Below are positions 42,492-53,470 of a stretch of DNA of 64,000 bases, one piece after another. Under the pieces are notes generated by a model. It worked only from the letters and a program-made list of their open reading frames with translations, was not told the DNA's origin and ran no database searches. Made by a program: the position numbers and the translations under genes. The DNA is from Gliomastix tumulicola. Taxonomy: Eukaryota; Ascomycota; Sordariomycetes; Hypocreales; Bionectriaceae. The stretch spans positions 4,088,409-4,152,408 of the forward strand of contig BCHX01000005.1 in the NCBI GenBank assembly GCA_001599755.1, in the 5' to 3' direction. The stretch's first letter is position 1; the number at the start of each line of letters is the position of its first letter.

Positions 42492-44579
42492 TTATCGAAG
42501 AACATACTTACCCTCTTTCCGCATTGTCGATCTCAAATCATCAACTGCCTTCCCATGCATATACCTGTTCACATACGCGTCGCCCACATAGCGATACTCT
42601 TTATGGGACCCTTGCTGTTTCACCTCCCTCAAGAGGATTGGCGTCGAGCATCCTAGCGGCACAACCACCTTGTCTCCGGGCAGCATGAAGCCGGTGCCCA
42701 TCCCCAGATAGTCATCCTTCGTGATGAAGAAGCAACGGCCCATCATCATCTCCCCAAAATTCTTCTGTAAGAACTGCCGCCGCTCGTCTGACTTGACGCC
42801 CACCTGCAGATCGAGATATTTCTCCAGCGACCGGTCTATTGCGAGGTGCGGCAGCCGTTCGCGGATGAGTTTGCCAAAGACATGGTAGCAGGTAGACAGC
42901 CACTGCGACTTCTTCGCATACGTTGCTGGGATCTGCCCCAGCGCGAGCGTTTCGGCGAAATCCTCCTGCACGGTCTGCCGGACGTCGTCGGGCTCACGGG
43001 CGATGTTTTCCAACAGCAGCGCTCTCCAGTGGAGGAACGCCATGAGGTAGTCACCCACGTTGCACATGGTGCCCACGGCTAGTCCTTTCACATCGACCGT
43101 GTCTAGATATATGGCCGATATCTCTACTTTGTTCAGTTGCCCGTCTATGAATCCACACACTGCTTTCTCCGAGCCGGACGCGGAGTAGCGGTATTTTCGC
43201 CCCAGCGAGGCGACCTGAGGAATGTGAGACCAGTCGGGGACGAAGGATGGGAGACTGTGTGAACTTGTGTGTGGCGGAAAGTGAATCGACTCGCAGATGA
43301 CGTCCAGGCGCCTCGTGGTTGCCAAGAGATAGTCGACGATCCCGCTGTATATTTCCTTCACGGAGAGGTTGTAGTCCGGACGAAACTCCCTGCGGGCTTC
43401 CGGGTGAAGAATACCAAGAATACCATAGAGTTTGTCTCGAGGGTCCGACGAAAGCTTTCTCCGGCACGTACACAGAACCTCGAGCAGAGAATCCTCTCGA
43501 TTGCTGACGGTTGATCGAAGGTCGGGAAGACTCGCAGGCCCTTGGTAGATCAGCACCTGGTCATGGCTGTACTGATCTGGCGACGTGGATGGAAAACTGC
43601 CAGTCTTGTGGGCTGAAAGATCGACTATGTCCTCGCGATGCTGATGAAAGAGATCTGACGATATCCGGTACATATCCCAAGTCGCTATTGTAGTTCCGCA
43701 GTAGACGAAAACGTTCCTCGCGTTGAACACCTCCTGCACCACCCAGAGACGCCTCCAATACGGCCGTTCAAACAGCGCGGCGACGGCGATCAGATCTTCG
43801 ATGGAATCCCGCGAGGAGAGGATGCTGGCGACTTTCGCGGGGCGATCGGCTAGCCTCGAGATTTTCTCCATAAAGTTGACAGCTCCGATGCTGTTGTCCT
43901 CCTCCGGACCCAGCCAGATAATAACCGAGTCCGCTTTCGAGTAAATGCTCCTCATGAGCTGGACCTGTCGCGCGCGCTCCTCCTTGTTCTGCTGGTCGAT
44001 ACAGAGCGCGTCGGCCCAGACCATGACGGCGACATCCCTCTCTCGCAGTGCCTGCAGCGCACCGTGCAGGCTGACGGACACGCGCACGATGATCCCTTCC
44101 ACCTCGATCTCTCTGGTCTCGGTAGGATCGCCCCACGCGTACGAGACTGCGCCGTAGGGCGGGGGATCGTACAGCGATGCGTGGACAATCTCGCATCTGA
44201 CCATGGTCCTGCGCACAGGGAGGATGCGGATCAGTCTGATGTCGCCCTCGCGAAGGGGCATGAACTGGTACGCGCGCTCCCCGAGACGCGACGGTGATGA
44301 TGATGATGATGCCGGGCTCCAGGCACCGGCTTTGGACCGCGCGCCGCTGTCGCTATTGGACCGGCGTAGCTGGTCTGCAGCGTGATGCGAAGGGGGCCTG
44401 AGGAGATCATCCTGAGCTGGCCTTTGCTTCTGCCCTTCGTCAGGGTTCCTGCTCACGTCGGAGTGCCGGCGTGGGCGGCTGGTGGGAGGCGCTAATTTTC
44501 CCTCCCTGACACGGAAAGCCCGTGCTCTTGGTGGCGACGGGACTCGAGCCTCTCTGGATCTCTGATGCTGGTCGGCCAT
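42492..44579 (-). CDS. HET-domain (heterokaryon incompatibility) protein
   Basis: Single exon, 695 aa. After a disordered, basic, Ser/Pro-rich N-terminus (1-100), the HET domain spans about residues 142-290 with all three family blocks: YGAVSYAWGDPTETREIEVEG, then VMVWADALCIDQQNKEERARQ with SIYSKADSVIIWLG, and RPYWRRLWVVQEVFNARNVFVYCG. The rest (LLEVLCTCRRKLSSDPRDKLYGILG, FRPDYNLSVKEIYSGIVDYLL and a C-terminal GRCFFITKDDYLGMGTGFMLPGD) is the usual extended HET-protein architecture. HET domains trigger cell death when incompatible strains fuse, or act in innate immunity-like recognition. No NACHT or repeat domain is attached, so the sensing partner is unknown. The start is the only early in-frame ATG. 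Confidence 0.92.
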   Translation of the reverse strand: MADQHQRSREARVPSPPRARAFRVREGKLAPPTSRPRRHSDVSRNPDEGQKQRPAQDDLLRPPSHHAADQLRRSNSDSGARSKAGAWSPASSSSSPSRLGERAYQFMPLREGDIRLIRILPVRRTMVRCEIVHASLYDPPPYGAVSYAWGDPTETREIEVEGIIVRVSVSLHGALQALRERDVAVMVWADALCIDQQNKEERARQVQLMRSIYSKADSVIIWLGPEEDNSIGAVNFMEKISRLADRPAKVASILSSRDSIEDLIAVAALFERPYWRRLWVVQEVFNARNVFVYCGTTIATWDMYRISSDLFHQHREDIVDLSAHKTGSFPSTSPDQYSHDQVLIYQGPASLPDLRSTVSNREDSLLEVLCTCRRKLSSDPRDKLYGILGILHPEARREFRPDYNLSVKEIYSGIVDYLLATTRRLDVICESIHFPPHTSSHSLPSFVPDWSHIPQVASLGRKYRYSASGSEKAVCGFIDGQLNKVEISAIYLDTVDVKGLAVGTMCNVGDYLMAFLHWRALLLENIAREPDDVRQTVQEDFAETLALGQIPATYAKKSQWLSTCYHVFGKLIRERLPHLAIDRSLEKYLDLQVGVKSDERRQFLQKNFGEMMMGRCFFITKDDYLGMGTGFMLPGDKVVVPLGCSTPILLREVKQQGSHKEYRYVGDAYVNRYMHGKAVDDLRSTMRKEGKYVLR

Positions 44580-45390
44580 GATGATGGTGGCTGGTATAGC
44601 TGTGCTGGGCGACTGGCTAATGGCCGATCACCGTTCACTTGATGCAGGCAAAGCCCAGGCATAGGTGGCGATGAATGAAATGACGGGTAATGAATGTGCT
44701 GAGGGGAAGATTCCATTAGATTCTAATGAGAATGTGACGTACAGTAAGACAGTGGGGGATCTCATGCAAGGCGACCGCATGCGAACCACTTTCTCCAGTG
44801 AGATGTGTGTGGAAGCACACGACTTGATTCCGCCTGTCTCCCCTCTGGAGAATCAAGATTAACGTGTCGAGATGGTCCTATCGCTGCACCTCTTCCCTGC
44901 AGGGAGTGTTTAGAAGCAGCTCGCGTCGACAACTCTGACCATACTGGCCACCAAAGCTCCTCACCTTTGCGGGAAGCCAATCCCCAGCACATCCTGAGGT
45001 GCGCTTTTGCACAATGCTGCACCGCGATGGTGGGATAAGCGGTATATCGAGCGGCGTACCCCAGTAACGAGACGACTTGCGACACTCCTTATTGGCCTCT
45101 AATGCTCACGTTTCTCACCCCCTCATCCCGCTGCCATCCCATCTACCTGTTACTGCCTTTGTGGCCGGTAACGTGCGTCTAACGTGTCGGCGTCTACCGC
45201 GACGTGTCTCGATTCCCGAGTCCACCTGCAATCTGACGCCACTCGTATTTGATTGCTGCTTCGGGAGGGAGACATGAATTTGTATTTATGTTCTATCGGG
45301 AGGAACTCGCCTGCTGGTAGTCTGATCTAACCTGAGGTCGAGTAGTTATCAATGCCTTCCCTGTACTGACCTCTAGTCGCGAGTTGGCCT
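44580..45390. other. Intergenic, 811 bp
   Basis: HET gene promoter and the 3' flank of the histidine phosphatase gene. No gene supported. Confidence 0.5.
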
Positions 45391-46028
45391 CTAAATATCG
45401 AGGCCAGGGCAAAGCTCGGAGGTGACGGAAGTGATGTCCTTGTAGGGAGGAGGAACAGTCCAGATGAGGTCGAAGCTCTCCTCGGGGTAGTTATCAATGT
45501 CCTTGGCGCCCAGCTCCTCGACGATGTTGTTCATCTGGCCGTGTTGCCAGCTGGGGGTGGGAATATGTGAGTTATAGGACAGCATGTGTATGAAGAGGGT
45601 TGGCTTACCAGATGAGAATGTTGCCGCTTCCCTTGTAATCGTCAACAGCGTCTGCCACGCACTCGCTGTCATCACGGTCACACGACACGTCGACGGTCAG
45701 GCCGAGGTCAGTGGCGACGGGCTGCACAGTGTCGTAGGGTCGCCTCCGTGACCCGTCTGAAGTAGGATGATATCAGCATCAAGATGAAACTCGGAGCAGG
45801 CCAATGATGGAAAATCCTACCAGCCTTGTACTCCTGTGCCATGACGTAGCCGATGTTGTAACCGGAGCCAGCGCCGAACACGTTGCGGAGGCACTGAGCA
45901 CGCTGCTTGCCCTCGGGGCTCAGGCCAACCTCATTATCATCAGCGGGCTTCTCGCCATGGCGGATGAGGTAGACGGTAGGGTCGCAAGTCGCGACAGTGG
46001 CGAGGAGGAGGAGAGCGAGAGACTTCAT
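45391..46028 (-). CDS. Short secreted histidine phosphatase (phosphoglycerate-mutase-like)
   Basis: Three exons on the minus strand: 46028-45821, 45756-45609 and 45550-45391, 171 aa, with introns starting GTAGGA and GTAAGC. Signal peptide about 1-15, then TVYLIRHGEKPADDNEVGLS carries the catalytic RHG motif, PEGKQRAQCLRNVFG is the following helix, RRRPYDTVQPVATDLGL the conserved phosphate-pocket region, and ILICWQHGQMNNIVEELGAK the second catalytic His. These are the four expected residues of the histidine phosphatase superfamily. At 171 aa it is compact; secreted acid phosphatases and phytases are much longer. Substrate unknown. A TATAAATG box lies at 46116-46123, about 90 bases upstream. 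Confidence 0.82.
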
Positions 46029-48635
46029 TTTTCGCGGATCGCAGGGCGTGTGAGTCGTGTGAGGGAGGTTGTTCCGTTTCGTTTCCCCCTCAATAACAGG
46101 GGGAAGGCGCCTCGCCATTTATACCTGCTCGCACGGAGAGATTCAGCGAATTTCGGCTCGTCAGCAGCCCCTGCCACGCGCAGGCGGTCGACGACAGCTC
46201 GGGCGACGATCTGCCATCAGCCTCACAGGAACGACAAGCCCACGTGCGATCGTCCAGCCCCGTCACTTGTCAGGCCGGGGTTTATATCCAGTGTTTTATC
46301 CACACGGGGAGCCACTTCAGAGCGTCAGTGGACGGGGCTCTCCTGCAAGACATGCAGCTGCGTGTTCTTCCAGCCTTCCTTTCTTGTTCTTTTCGTCGGG
46401 AAACACGGCATCGGAATGTCGCTGGCGGCGCGGAGCCGGGCGATGGAGGGAGGGATGCCAAGGCTGGGAGCGAGGGGCAGTTCAACACCGCTCTGACCTT
46501 CTTCTTTCACTTTATTCCGCCCCGCGCCTTGTCTCTCGGGTTGAACCGCTAAAAGCGTACCCAGCCACGATAACTTGGCTTGGTAAGCATTGTCGACAGG
46601 CTGCGGTAAAGAAAGTGAAAGCGGATGAACATGGAAACAATAGAAGCCGTGTATGTTCTATAGGGACGGGTCAGTCGCGTATCTCCAAAGGCATATTTCA
46701 ACGCCCAAATACCTTGCCTGTGAGATGTGGGACAAAGTAGTCGTAGAAGATTGAGAGGCGAAGCTCAACTGTCCGGGACTTGGATGAGTGATGGGCGGAA
46801 AGGTACCCTCGGGTTGCGATTTGAAATGTCTTTTCGATTCGGATACCCGGGGTGAGTTATATCGGCGAGTGTTGTCAGTAGGGTGAGGTAAGCGCATAGA
46901 GACACCAACAAGCACTCGCGATACGCACTGCACGCGGGGACGGGCATCCCTCCACCATGCGCGAGTCTCACGAGCACATCCAACGATCTGCCCTGGGACC
47001 TCAAATCTCGTATCATTCTGTCGATGTTCCATTTTTTCCCCTCTCGTCGTTGAATGGGCCTGCAGGCATCCTCATCGACTCGGCCGTGCGATGCCATGGT
47101 TTCTGGTACTTCTAGGACGAGGCCGTTACTCGAAAGCTGTACAAAACACTAGCACGGGCAAATATCCAGCGCCTCTTTCTAACAGAGTTCTAGCAGAATG
47201 GTCCTACTAGCCCTCCAGCGATGTGCAACTCTCTCACATCATCGCCGCGAGAGTCCAGGCCTTGCAGGACCATCTCAGTGCTCCCAGCGAGCCTAGAATC
47301 AGAGAGCAAAAATGTTCGTGGTTGCGTCGATCGAGATGCCCTATTTGTGGCGGCTCATGACGCCGGGTACACAGCTGTGTGATGCTGGGTTCAACATCAG
47401 TCGGAGCATATGAGAGAGAGAGCCAGTTCGAAGTGGACTCATCACACCCTTTCCATGGCGTTTGGATAGACTCAAGCACGATGCTCGATTATCATGTCAA
47501 TAAGATGCCGTGTATGTGGCGCTCCGTTTAATGCACCACATCCCTCCCAATTTTGCACGAGAACGCACCTGCATCCAAAAGCCTCCAGTGATCTTCGATA
47601 TGCCACGCCGAATCCCGATCCTTCCGACCTGCTCCCGGCGAGGGCGAGGCCTGTACTTCCAGGGCACAGCGGCAACAATCTCCTAGCAGGCTGCCCTTTG
47701 GAATGCGTATATACGAATCTCGGGCGTTGAAGCCGGCTGGTGATGACCGCCTACCTCCGCCAGTCGGACCTCTAGAAGGGGGCCACTGTCATTTCCGCCA
47801 ATATCGGACTGTAAAGACCTTGCCGCCCCTTCCGATCCTGCTGAGACATTCTGAACAATTCGTCTGTGAGTTCGGGTCATCGTACCCGGATAAGCCAAAG
47901 AAACGAAGCAGCCTCCCCAGATGACGTCCAAGGTGGACAGTCAATGGGCGGGATCTAATCAATCCAGGCTGTCTTTCCAGAGAAACGAGTGCCGAAGTAT
48001 TCCCAGCGTTGCTGTTAGCCGGTGCAGGGAAACTGGCCTTGGTATCACTGTGCCGTGCGCTAGTAAGCAGCTCGACGTCAATAAACATCCAGTCACAGGC
48101 AGGGACCGCCCATAGTGGCTGAATAGTGGACATGAGATTCATAAAATGCGGCTGGGCATGCAATGGCCCGGGTAATGTACGGCTCAGTACTCCGTAGACA
48201 GACTGTTCTTCTCCGTGGTGCCTACAGGGCTCGCTCTATGCGCGTCTGCTGACAACTGGCTAATCACACAAATATTTGCTGCGTCTGTGGTGGTTTGCTC
48301 GACGGAAGTGGCTCGCTCTCCCCCTCTTTCTCTTTCTCTTGACCGTTATAACCGCCTGTAAAGGACAATTCCAGGGGCGTGGTAGGGTGAGTTGTTTCTT
48401 TTCCGCCGGGTACGCGTGCCTGATGCAGCCCGTGAAAGGGTAGGCACCCAACGTGGTGTCATTCTCATGCGCTGCCGATGCGTTTTTGATCTCCGGGCTA
48501 TTTAATTTCGTCTTCACCCGGTGCATGCATGCCTCTCACACCGTTGAGCACCTGTCATATAAATATACGCCGTCCAAGCCCCTGCTAACCGAGCATTCAT
48601 TTCAACCACCAGAAGACCTTCGGCTCCGAGACCAG
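46029..48635. other. Gene-poor region, 2.6 kb
   Basis: Scattered open frames on both strands have no domains, starts or splice logic that I can support. No RNA gene or long repeat seen. The right end contains the promoter of the MFS gene at 48636. Confidence 0.45.
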
Positions 48636-50606
48636 ATGCAAACCCCCTACAGCAGCGTCCAGCAGGGGTCGTCGTCTGACCATGCGGTCTCCCCACAAGA
48701 TGACTCCCCGCAGCAGCGTTACAGCGACAACCGCGTGCCGAACGAGCTCAACGACGACGAGCAAGATCAGGAGCATGTGTCGCTTCTGCGGTCGCCTGAG
48801 GCGTCCCACGCAGGCGATCTAGCGAGCGACTACGACGACACGCGTCAGACTCCCGCGGGAGCGCCGAGCGGGCTTGCCATCACCGTCGCCGCCAGCCTGC
48901 TCGTCCTGCTGCTGCATCTGATCGCGTTTATGCCGACGGTGGCGCGGCTGCGCATCTTCACCGACATCATCTGCCGTAAGCACTACGGGTCGTCGTGGCC
49001 GCCGCCGGACGACAGCTGGGGGTGCAGAGCCAGTGAGATCCAGGATGAGCTGTTGCTCGTGACGAGGTGGAAGAACATGTTCGATCTGGTTCCCGGTATG
49101 ATTCTGTCCGCCTCTGCGGCGCCGTCTCGGCTGTTCATGGTTGTCACTGACCCAAGCTATTCTAGGCCTCCTCGTGTCTGTTCCCTACGGCGCCCTTGCC
49201 TACCGCATTGGTCGCAGCCGAGTGCTGCTGTTGGCGCTGGTCGGCTGGGTTCTCGGTGATGTCTGGGTCGCGCTGGTTTGTAAGTAGTAATCCTCCCCTC
49301 TATGGTGCCGTCAACTCCCCGTACTCATCTGCGCCCCAGGCTATTTCCACCTGCCCATCCACACCGTCTGGCTGTCTAGCGTCTTCCAGCTCATCGGAGG
49401 AGGCGGCCCGACCGTGGTCTTCTTGTGCTACGCCGTGGTCGGCAATGCATGGCCGCCCGAGAAGCGGTAGGTCACTCCGTCGCTGGCTCTGACGCCGTCT
49501 TGGAGCCGTAACTGACCACGTCCATTTTGGCAACAGGACGACCGCCTTCTCACTGGTCCAGGCTGCCATCCTCGTCTCCGGGCTCATCTCCATCCCCTTC
49601 CGCACCGGTCTCGTCCACGTCAACCCGTGGATGCCCATCCTGGGCGCCATCGGGCTTGCAGTGGCGACGACAGTAGCGACCTTCTTCGTCACCCTCAAGT
49701 ATGGCAAATACATGGACGGGAATATGCACGACGACGCCGACGACGACGACGACGACGACGACAGAGAGCCGCCCAGCGCAGTCAACTCCCCGCTGAGGCT
49801 CCCGACCACACCACCTAAGAACGTGTGGGATCGGTGGTCGCAGAACGTGCAAAACGCAGTCACCAGCGTCGCCCCCTGGCTCAGCAGACGTGTCGTGCTC
49901 ATGCTTGTGGCCTTCTTCATCTTCCAGCTGAGCCGCCAGGCCTCCACCGTCTTGCTCATGTACACGGCATTCAGGTTCAACCTGGACTGGGCTTCGGTCA
50001 GTCGTACCTCATCCTCTCTCTCTCTCTCTCTCTCTCTCCCTCTCCCCTGTCCCCTGTCTCTCCCCTTTTGGTATGCGGTTGTATGTTGGAATGCTGGCTA
50101 AACTCGGATCGTGCCCGTTGCAGGCAGCCTATCTCATCCCCCTGGGCGCGGGCATCAACATCCTTCTCCTCGCCGTGCTCCTCCCCTTGCTCAGACACGT
50201 CTTCGTCAGCAGGCGCGGCTTCCGCGCGAGCCAGTCGGACAAGTTCGTCACGATGCTCAGCGGCGTCTGCCTCGTCGTCGGCTCCCTCTTCTTCTTCTCC
50301 GCCAGGCGCCCGCACACGTCCGTCCTCGTCACCGGCCACGTCCTGGTCGCGCTCGGCTCCGCCTTCACCGTCACGGCCCGCAGCTTTGTCTCCGCCATGG
50401 CCGGCCCGCGGCGCCTGACGATGCTGTTCGCGGGCGTCGCGGGCGTCTCGTGCGGCGGGCTGCTCGTGGGAGGGCCGGTCATGGCGGCGGCGTACGAATT
50501 GGGAGTCTCGCTGCCGGACTTCTGGTTTGGGATGCCGTTCCTGCTGACGGCGGTCTTGCTTATTGTGGCTACGTTGGCTGTTGCTGCTTCGCAGAGTCGG
50601 TATTAG
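48636..50606 (+). CDS. MFS transporter of unknown substrate
   Basis: Five exons: 48636-49095, 49166-49279, 49340-49466, 49537-49996 and 50124-50606, 547 aa, with all introns GT-AG and in frame. A 90-residue hydrophilic N-terminus (Gln, Ser, Asp rich) precedes the first helix (GLAITVAASLLVLLLHLIAFMP). VPYGALAYRIGRSRVLLLALVGW gives the helix 2-3 signature of the major facilitator superfamily. The central cytoplasmic loop contains eight consecutive Asp residues encoded by a GAC repeat. The second half begins RRVVLMLVAFFIFQLSRQAS and ends with FWFGMPFLLTAVLLIVATL. It is not a sugar porter: no PESPR or ETKG motif. An extended first loop with several Cys residues suggests a drug/metabolite exporter-type family, but this is a guess. 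The ATG at 48636 was chosen over upstream non-ATG extension. Confidence 0.85.
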
Positions 50607-51289
50607 TTGTTCTGACTCGGTATGCATCGGTAATCTTCATGGACGTCATGTCCAGACGGTGGGGGAAGGACATGATGAGATCATACTAGTAATCAGCGAA
50701 TCAAAGGTGGAAATGAAATGTACAGAGCCTCCATACTAATGATATATTACCGTCTACTCTCTCTTGTAGCCCCCTTGTCTTCAGTCAGCGTCCATGCGGT
50801 TGATTTTAGCTACGAGTAATACCGCATGCCACCGTCTCAACGGGAGCCTTTTTATCATTCCGTCACTAAATCCGGGCGCTAAATCCACTGTCTAAAATCC
50901 CCGATGACCTGATGAGTCCAGCCTGCCAAGTGCCACTAGAGGCTAGGCGCTGATGTCGAAGTGGCTTTGGTGACGCTCCATGTCATTGAGCTCGGGCGCC
51001 GTACCCGATGAAGAATCGGGTATCCGGTGTAGAGCTAGAGATGAATAATCCTTCTCTTGATGAGATTTTACTGACCATGGCTCGTAGTTGGCGAGAAAGG
51101 GCGAAGTGAGAAGCTTCGACGACATGGGGCTGGCAACCTCCTCAACAGAGGGAGTGTTTTGAACAATCGTGGCAATCAGGTCTAGCATCTCAGCGCCTGT
51201 GACAAATATACTCACACATACGAAAGGAAACAAAGAGCCTTTCCGATTGGCACACACACGACACACGCTTGGGCAGGATGGTACGAGTG
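50607..51289. other. Intergenic, about 680 bp
   Basis: No gene supported. A minus-strand open frame at 50943-51383 overlaps the start of the GT31-like pseudogene and has no family features. Confidence 0.4.
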
Positions 51290-52961
51290 GCAGTGTCCAA
51301 TCAAGCTTGGGCCATGTGGGCATATCGTGGGTAACATTCGCGCTATCAAGTCTCTTGGCAGCGACGGTCGCAAGGGCCCTCAAGCTCGCCGCCCTTGCAC
51401 TGATCTCCGTGTTCTTATATTGGAATCTGCCGCCGATGAGGCCTTACAGCACAAGCGTGATCCTGAAAACGTCCGAGCTGAATCGTGATGCCGCCAATCT
51501 CGATCCGAAAGCACACCATAGACTGTCGTCCAGACGTCCCCGCCCGTTTCGAAATGAGCGGTAGGTACGGGATAATAGATGTCGAGATCGAGTATCTCAA
51601 GCGCTACGTCCGCTTCACCCGCAAGCCCGTTGAGCGTCTGCCGCACACCAGATTAGAGCAGAGCCTTCTGCCCGACACCAGCGATGTGGATAGGAATTTC
51701 CAAGTGCTAAGTCTTTCGGGGGATGGTGGCCTCCATGCCGAGAAGTGTCCCAGCCCCTTGGAAGTCGAGGTTCCTGAGTCACGATTCCCAGCAGACGTCG
51801 ACCTCTCTGACTTTATTTTCGCCATTTCTACGACGCCGGATCGCCTGAACCATCCATCCACCATTGAGGAGTGGGCTTACTGGCTTACCGATGGCCACGG
51901 GCAGGTCCAACGGCGGCAAGCTGCTCCTTCGGCTTGTTGATGGCACCGACCTAGAGATCAAGGACGTCACGCAGCGACTGGCAGATGCTGGTATTGATGC
52001 CGAGGTGGGCGCCTGGGACAGTCGAATCAAGAAGGAGATGGCCGTCTGCTACTTGGATCTGGTCCCGATGCTTTTCTCTCACGAGAGCTCCTCTAGCAAG
52101 AAATGGTTCGTTCTATGCGATGACGACACCTTGTTCACAGCGATGAACAGCCTTGTCTCAAGGTTCAAGCAGTACGACCATACCAAACCTCTCTATATCG
52201 GGACCTTGTCTGAGGATGTGTCTGCTGTCAAGACGCATGGCTCTCAAGCTTACGGGGGCGGCGGAGTCTTCCTTCCTCAGTCGTCCCCTGGCGAGCACTA
52301 TTTCTAGCGTCCACGAGACGTGCAAGACGCGCGCAAAAGTCAAGCAGTCAAACTCCGGCTGGGGTGCCCAGGGCGATATCCTTCTTCGCCAGTGTATCTA
52401 TGACAACACCGATGTCCGGCTTACCCAGCTGCGGGATCTGTAGCAACTTGACCTCACAGGCGATCCATTGGGATTCTACGAAGCCGGTCTTCACCCCTAC
52501 AGCGTCCACCACTTCAAAGGCGGCAACAAAGTACACGTCGCCTACCCGCTCAACACGACAAAGATTGCTCATACCAGCGGCGAGGACTGCCCTTACATGC
52601 GCTTCGTCACTGCAGACAGACAACTTCATCATCTCCAACGGCTACACTGTCGCCCAGTATCCGGAGGGCATCCGACTTCAACCTCAATCAAATCGAGCGC
52701 ACGTTTCGGACCCGTGGTAAGGACATGGGGTGGAACTTCGACTTCACGTTCGGTCCGCAACGACCCTCGCTGCACAAGACGGGCAAGAAAGTCGCGTGGG
52801 AGCTCCGAGAATCGCAGAACAGGGAGGACGGGTCGGTCTCGCAGGTGTATATTCGGAGAAAAGACGACGAACGGTGGACGGCAGAGAATGGGAAACCTAT
52901 GGGAATACGTGATGGCGTTATTGAGCTGGTTTGGATTCCAGCACGAGCAGCACAGCAATAG
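51290..52961 (+). pseudogene. GT31-like glycosyltransferase pseudogene
   Basis: The remnant reads as one protein if the frame steps forward five times: near 51482-51561, about 51905, 52269-52276, 52615-52622 and about 52672. There is also a TAG at 52441-52443, and no in-frame ATG before the membrane segment (LKLAALALISVFLYW, about 51375-51430). Recognisable parts: RYGIIDVEIEYLKRYVRF, DFIFAISTTPDRL, WAYWLTDG, SNGGKLLLRLVDGT, then WFVLCDDDTLF with the D-D-D motif of GT31 enzymes, HETCKTRAKVKQS, GFYEAGLHPYSVHHFKGG and NFDFTFGP. An intact copy would be a type II Golgi-type galactosyltransferase-like enzyme. Two of the frame steps are tandem 4-bp duplications (TTCC, GACA), so they are true mutations and not read errors. 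Family name is moderately sure. Confidence 0.75.
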
Positions 52962-53189
52962 AAGCGGCAGCAATAAGCAGACCACTACAGATTATCCCTA
53001 ACATCATAAATTTGTAGTCGAGGACGTGGCGTCGCCGCCGCTTTCTGGTTTAGCTAAAGAGGCAACGCGCCTGTCGGCCACCTTGCCCGCCTATATAAAC
53101 CTGACGACCGCTCGCCTCCCTCTCGAGGTGTCTGTGACTTCTCCTCCCTTATTCCTCGTTGGAAGTGGCTTTTGAATCAAACTAGACAT

Positions 53190-53470
53190 CTAGCAGTAGT
53201 CGGCGTCGCCGCCACCGCATGAGCCGCTAGCACAGCAGGATGGGCCAGAGCATGAGCTCTCGTTGCAGGTCTAGCACAAAATGTTAGCATCACGTCCAGA
53301 ACGATCCGCGGTCGCTTGGCAAAGTCGTGTGAACGTACGCAGATGCATCGCTTGTCAAGCTGAGCAGCCTCGGCCAGACGAGCATCCAGCTCATGAGTAG
53401 ACCTCCGCGGGAGGCTGGTGGCGCTGGTGGCAGCGGCAAAGAGAAAGGCGAGAACGGCAGAGGCACGCAT
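53190..53470 (-). CDS. Small secreted cysteine-rich peptide precursor with Kex2 site
   Basis: Two exons on the minus strand, 53470-53339 and 53270-53190, 70 aa, with an intron GTACGT...GCTAG. Signal peptide about 1-19, a short pro-region with acidic and Ala residues (HELDARLAEAAQ), then Leu-Asp-Lys-Arg (38-41), a Kex2-type cleavage site. The predicted mature peptide is residues 42-70: 29 residues with 8 cysteines at 42, 44, 46, 51, 56, 57, 62 and 70, otherwise Ser, Gly and small polar residues. The intron falls inside the Cys-rich part, just after the second Cys, so unspliced translation hides it. I do not recognise the family. Candidates are a secreted metal-binding (metallothionein-like) peptide, an effector or a signalling peptide; none is shown. 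It lies next to the GT31 pseudogene. Confidence 0.7.

Noticed and set aside
50943..51383. Minus-strand open frame of 146 codons
   Set aside because: Overlaps the GT31-like remnant, with no domain; a possible intron inside it does not improve it.
51482..52690. Introns or programmed frameshifting as explanation for the GT31-like frame changes
   Set aside because: No GT...AG pairs of suitable length fit the sites, two of them are tandem 4-bp duplications, and there is also a stop and no start codon, so decay is simpler.
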